Shown here one piece after another: positions 7,105 through 8,231 of a stretch of 8,231 nucleotides of DNA. Location of the stretch: assembly GCA_023433985.1 (NCBI GenBank), contig JAEYTN010000092.1, positions 1 to 8,231 on the forward strand, read 5' to 3'. The stretch's first letter is position 1; each line of letters starts with the position of its first letter. The stretch comes from Pseudomonadota bacterium. Its GTDB lineage: Bacteria > Pseudomonadota > Alphaproteobacteria > Rhizobiales > Devosiaceae. The notes under the pieces are model-generated. The model was not told the origin of the DNA. It made no database searches and worked only from the letters and a program-made list of their open reading frames with translations. Made by a program: the position numbers and the translations under genes.

Positions 7105-7111
7105 CCTCCTT
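7105..7111 (-). promoter_or_regulatory. Strong Shine-Dalgarno for the 81-residue gene
   Basis: AAGGAGG on the minus strand, 5 bases before the ATG at 7099. It is the best match to the 16S rRNA tail among the starts in this window; lysC, ubiG, prfA and prmC all have weak or no sites. This suggests the small protein is translated efficiently when transcribed. Confidence 0.75.
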
Positions 7112-7187
7112 GGCGCTCGCGCGCTTCAGTGGAGGGACATTTGCGCCCGCGACTTGAATTGGGGCTGAACGCGGCGTTTAGGCCCGC

Positions 7188-7613
7188 TCAGTTCGCCTCT
7201 TCGGGCAGGTGCGGCAGGGGCAGGAAATCGACGCCGTCCTCGAGCAGGCTCGCCACTTCGTCGCGCGTGGCTTCGCCGTAGATGCCGCGCGGATCGGCTT
7301 CCTGGAAGTGGATCTTGCGGGCCTCCTCGGCGAACTTGTCGCCGACATAGTCGGCCTCGGAGGTGACCTTCTTCCGCATCATGCGCAGGAAATCGCGGAT
7401 CTCGGCCTGCATCGGGTGGCCCTGGCTCAGCGACACCTTATCGGTCGTCGGGCGGGCGACGGCGGGCGCCATCAGCGCCTTCTCGACCTTACTCGAGCCG
7501 CACACCGGGCAGGTGACGATGCCCTTGCCGTGTTGCTCGTCATAGGCCTCGGCCGAGCGGAACCAGGCGTCGAACTTGTGGCGGTTTTCGCAGGCGAGCG
7601 AGTAGGTGATCAC
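7188..7613 (-). CDS. DUF1178 family protein, putative zinc ribbon
   Basis: This 141-residue protein belongs to the DUF1178 family, which has no established function. The N-terminal part has the FmdB-like pattern of the family: Cys8 and His12 in [17 protein letters not shown], then Cys35 and Cys38 in TCPVCGSSKVEKALMAP. Together they could bind one zinc ion; that is inferred from spacing. The middle is rich in charged helix-forming residues (about 70-115), and the C-terminal part carries EADPRGIYGEATRDEV, a conserved-looking block. The start is GTG at 7613-7611. Its GTGA overlaps the TGA of the upstream amidase gene by 4 bases, so translation is almost certainly coupled and the two proteins are probably needed together. 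Extending the frame further upstream gives only shadow sequence from the amidase gene. Confidence 0.88.
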   Translation of the reverse strand: MITYSLACENRHKFDAWFRSAEAYDEQHGKGIVTCPVCGSSKVEKALMAPAVARPTTDKVSLSQGHPMQAEIRDFLRMMRKKVTSEADYVGDKFAEEARKIHFQEADPRGIYGEATRDEVASLLEDGVDFLPLPHLPEEAN

Positions 7614-8231
7614 GCGGTTTCGTCCTCGCGGGTGGCGACCGTACCGCCCGGTTCGGCCACGGTTAGCGAAAAAGGCCGTGCGTTGGCAAGCGCCGGCACC
7701 TTGCCGCGCGCTTCGTCCACCGCCTCTAGCTCGATGTCGGCGATGGCGATGCCGGGCCCGTCGCCGCCGAGCTGGGCGAGGATGCGGCCCCATGGATCGA
7801 TGATCATCGAGTGCCCCCAGGTGGAGCGGCCGTTCTCGTGGGCGCCCGCCTGCGCCGCGGCGATGACGAACGAGCCCGTCTCGATGGCGCGGGCCCGCAG
7901 CAGCACTTCCCAATGCGCCTCGCCCGTGGGGACGGTGAAGGCCGCGGGCACGGCGATCACCTGCGCACCGGCCCCGGCGAGCGCCCGGTGCAGGGCGGGA
8001 AAGCGCACGTCGTAGCAGATCGTCATGCCGAGGCGGAAACCGGGGGCATCGGTGACGACGGCAGTATCGCCGCCGGCATAGGTCTCGCTTTCGCGATACT
8101 GCTTCAGGCCGGGAAGCGTGGCATCGAACAGGTGAATCTTGTCGTAGGTCGCGGCGATCGTGCCATCGGGCCGGAACAGCACCGAGCGGTTGGCGAAGCG
8201 GCCATCGGGCAGCGCCACCGCCAGCGAGCCG
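7610..8231 (-). CDS. Nitrilase-superfamily amidase, Nit1-like (5' end outside window)
   Basis: The C-terminal 206 residues are visible; the start and the first catalytic Glu lie beyond the right edge. The catalytic Lys is in YDKIHLFD (visible residue 31) and the nucleophilic Cys in [10 protein letters not shown] (visible residue 72). The segments [13 protein letters not shown] and [12 protein letters not shown] closely resemble human/yeast Nit1, the amidase that hydrolyses deaminated glutathione to alpha-ketoglutarate and cysteinylglycine. This makes that repair activity the best guess; other omega-amidase-type substrates are possible. The protein is expected to be cytoplasmic. Its TGA (7612-7610) overlaps the GTG of the DUF1178 gene. 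The apparent start codon at 8218 is an internal valine, because family sequence (GSLA) continues upstream of it to the edge. Confidence 0.9.
   Translation of the reverse strand, partial: GSLAVALPDGRFANRSVLFRPDGTIAATYDKIHLFDATLPGLKQYRESETYAGGDTAVVTDAPGFRLGMTICYDVRFPALHRALAGAGAQVIAVPAAFTVPTGEAHWEVLLRARAIETGSFVIAAAQAGAHENGRSTWGHSMIIDPWGRILAQLGGDGPGIAIADIELEAVDEARGKVPALANARPFSLTVAEPGGTVATREDETA

Noticed and set aside
7209..8015. Plus-strand 268-codon frame opposite the DUF1178 and amidase genes
   Set aside because: It spans two real genes on the other strand and has no coding signature of its own.

Overview
This is a GC-rich, tightly packed chromosomal housekeeping segment from an alphaproteobacterium, most likely a member of the Hyphomicrobiales (rhizobial order, possibly Devosia-like). 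The assignment rests on gene content and order (ubiG divergent from a lysC-ptsP-prfA-prmC run that leads to a DUF4167 gene), on the alphaproteobacterial character of the proteins, and on ATG/GTG/TTG start usage. The genus is a guess. I see no mobile elements, tRNA/rRNA genes, CRISPR arrays or signs of recent transfer.

Layout, left to right. Positions 1-71 hold the first codons of a minus-strand DUF4167 gene that runs off the left edge. Positions 72-387 form a gene-free stretch with several small inverted repeats, upstream of that gene on the minus strand. Positions 388-5934 are one minus-strand run transcribed right to left: lysC (aspartokinase, TTG start), ptsP (nitrogen-PTS enzyme I with a GAF domain), prfA (release factor 1) and prmC (release-factor glutamine methyltransferase). 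The gaps are 64, 6 and 8 bases. Positions 5935-6111 are the divergent intergenic region between lysC and ubiG. Positions 6112-6849 are ubiG on the plus strand. Positions 6854-8231 are a second minus-strand run: a Nit1-type nitrilase-superfamily amidase (its 5' end is off the window), a DUF1178 putative zinc-ribbon protein overlapping it by 4 bases, and an 81-residue protein of unknown family that ends 4 bases from the ubiG stop.

How the genes work together. PrfA and PrmC are a functional pair: PrmC methylates the glutamine of the GGQ motif of RF1. LysC starts the aspartate-family amino acid pathway. PtsP heads the regulatory nitrogen phosphotransfer relay, and its GAF domain is the usual sensory module, so the run joins amino acid synthesis, nitrogen signalling and translation termination. 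UbiG performs the O-methylations of ubiquinone synthesis. The amidase resembles enzymes that destroy deaminated glutathione.

I found no convincing new multi-gene system. The points most worth checking are: a probable internal translation start in lysC that would produce a separate ACT-domain subunit; a ubiG promoter placed so that the transcript may be leaderless; the 316-base hairpin-bearing region before the DUF4167 gene; a GC-only hairpin just upstream of the ptsP ribosome binding site; and the unrecognised 81-residue gene with a very strong Shine-Dalgarno sequence.
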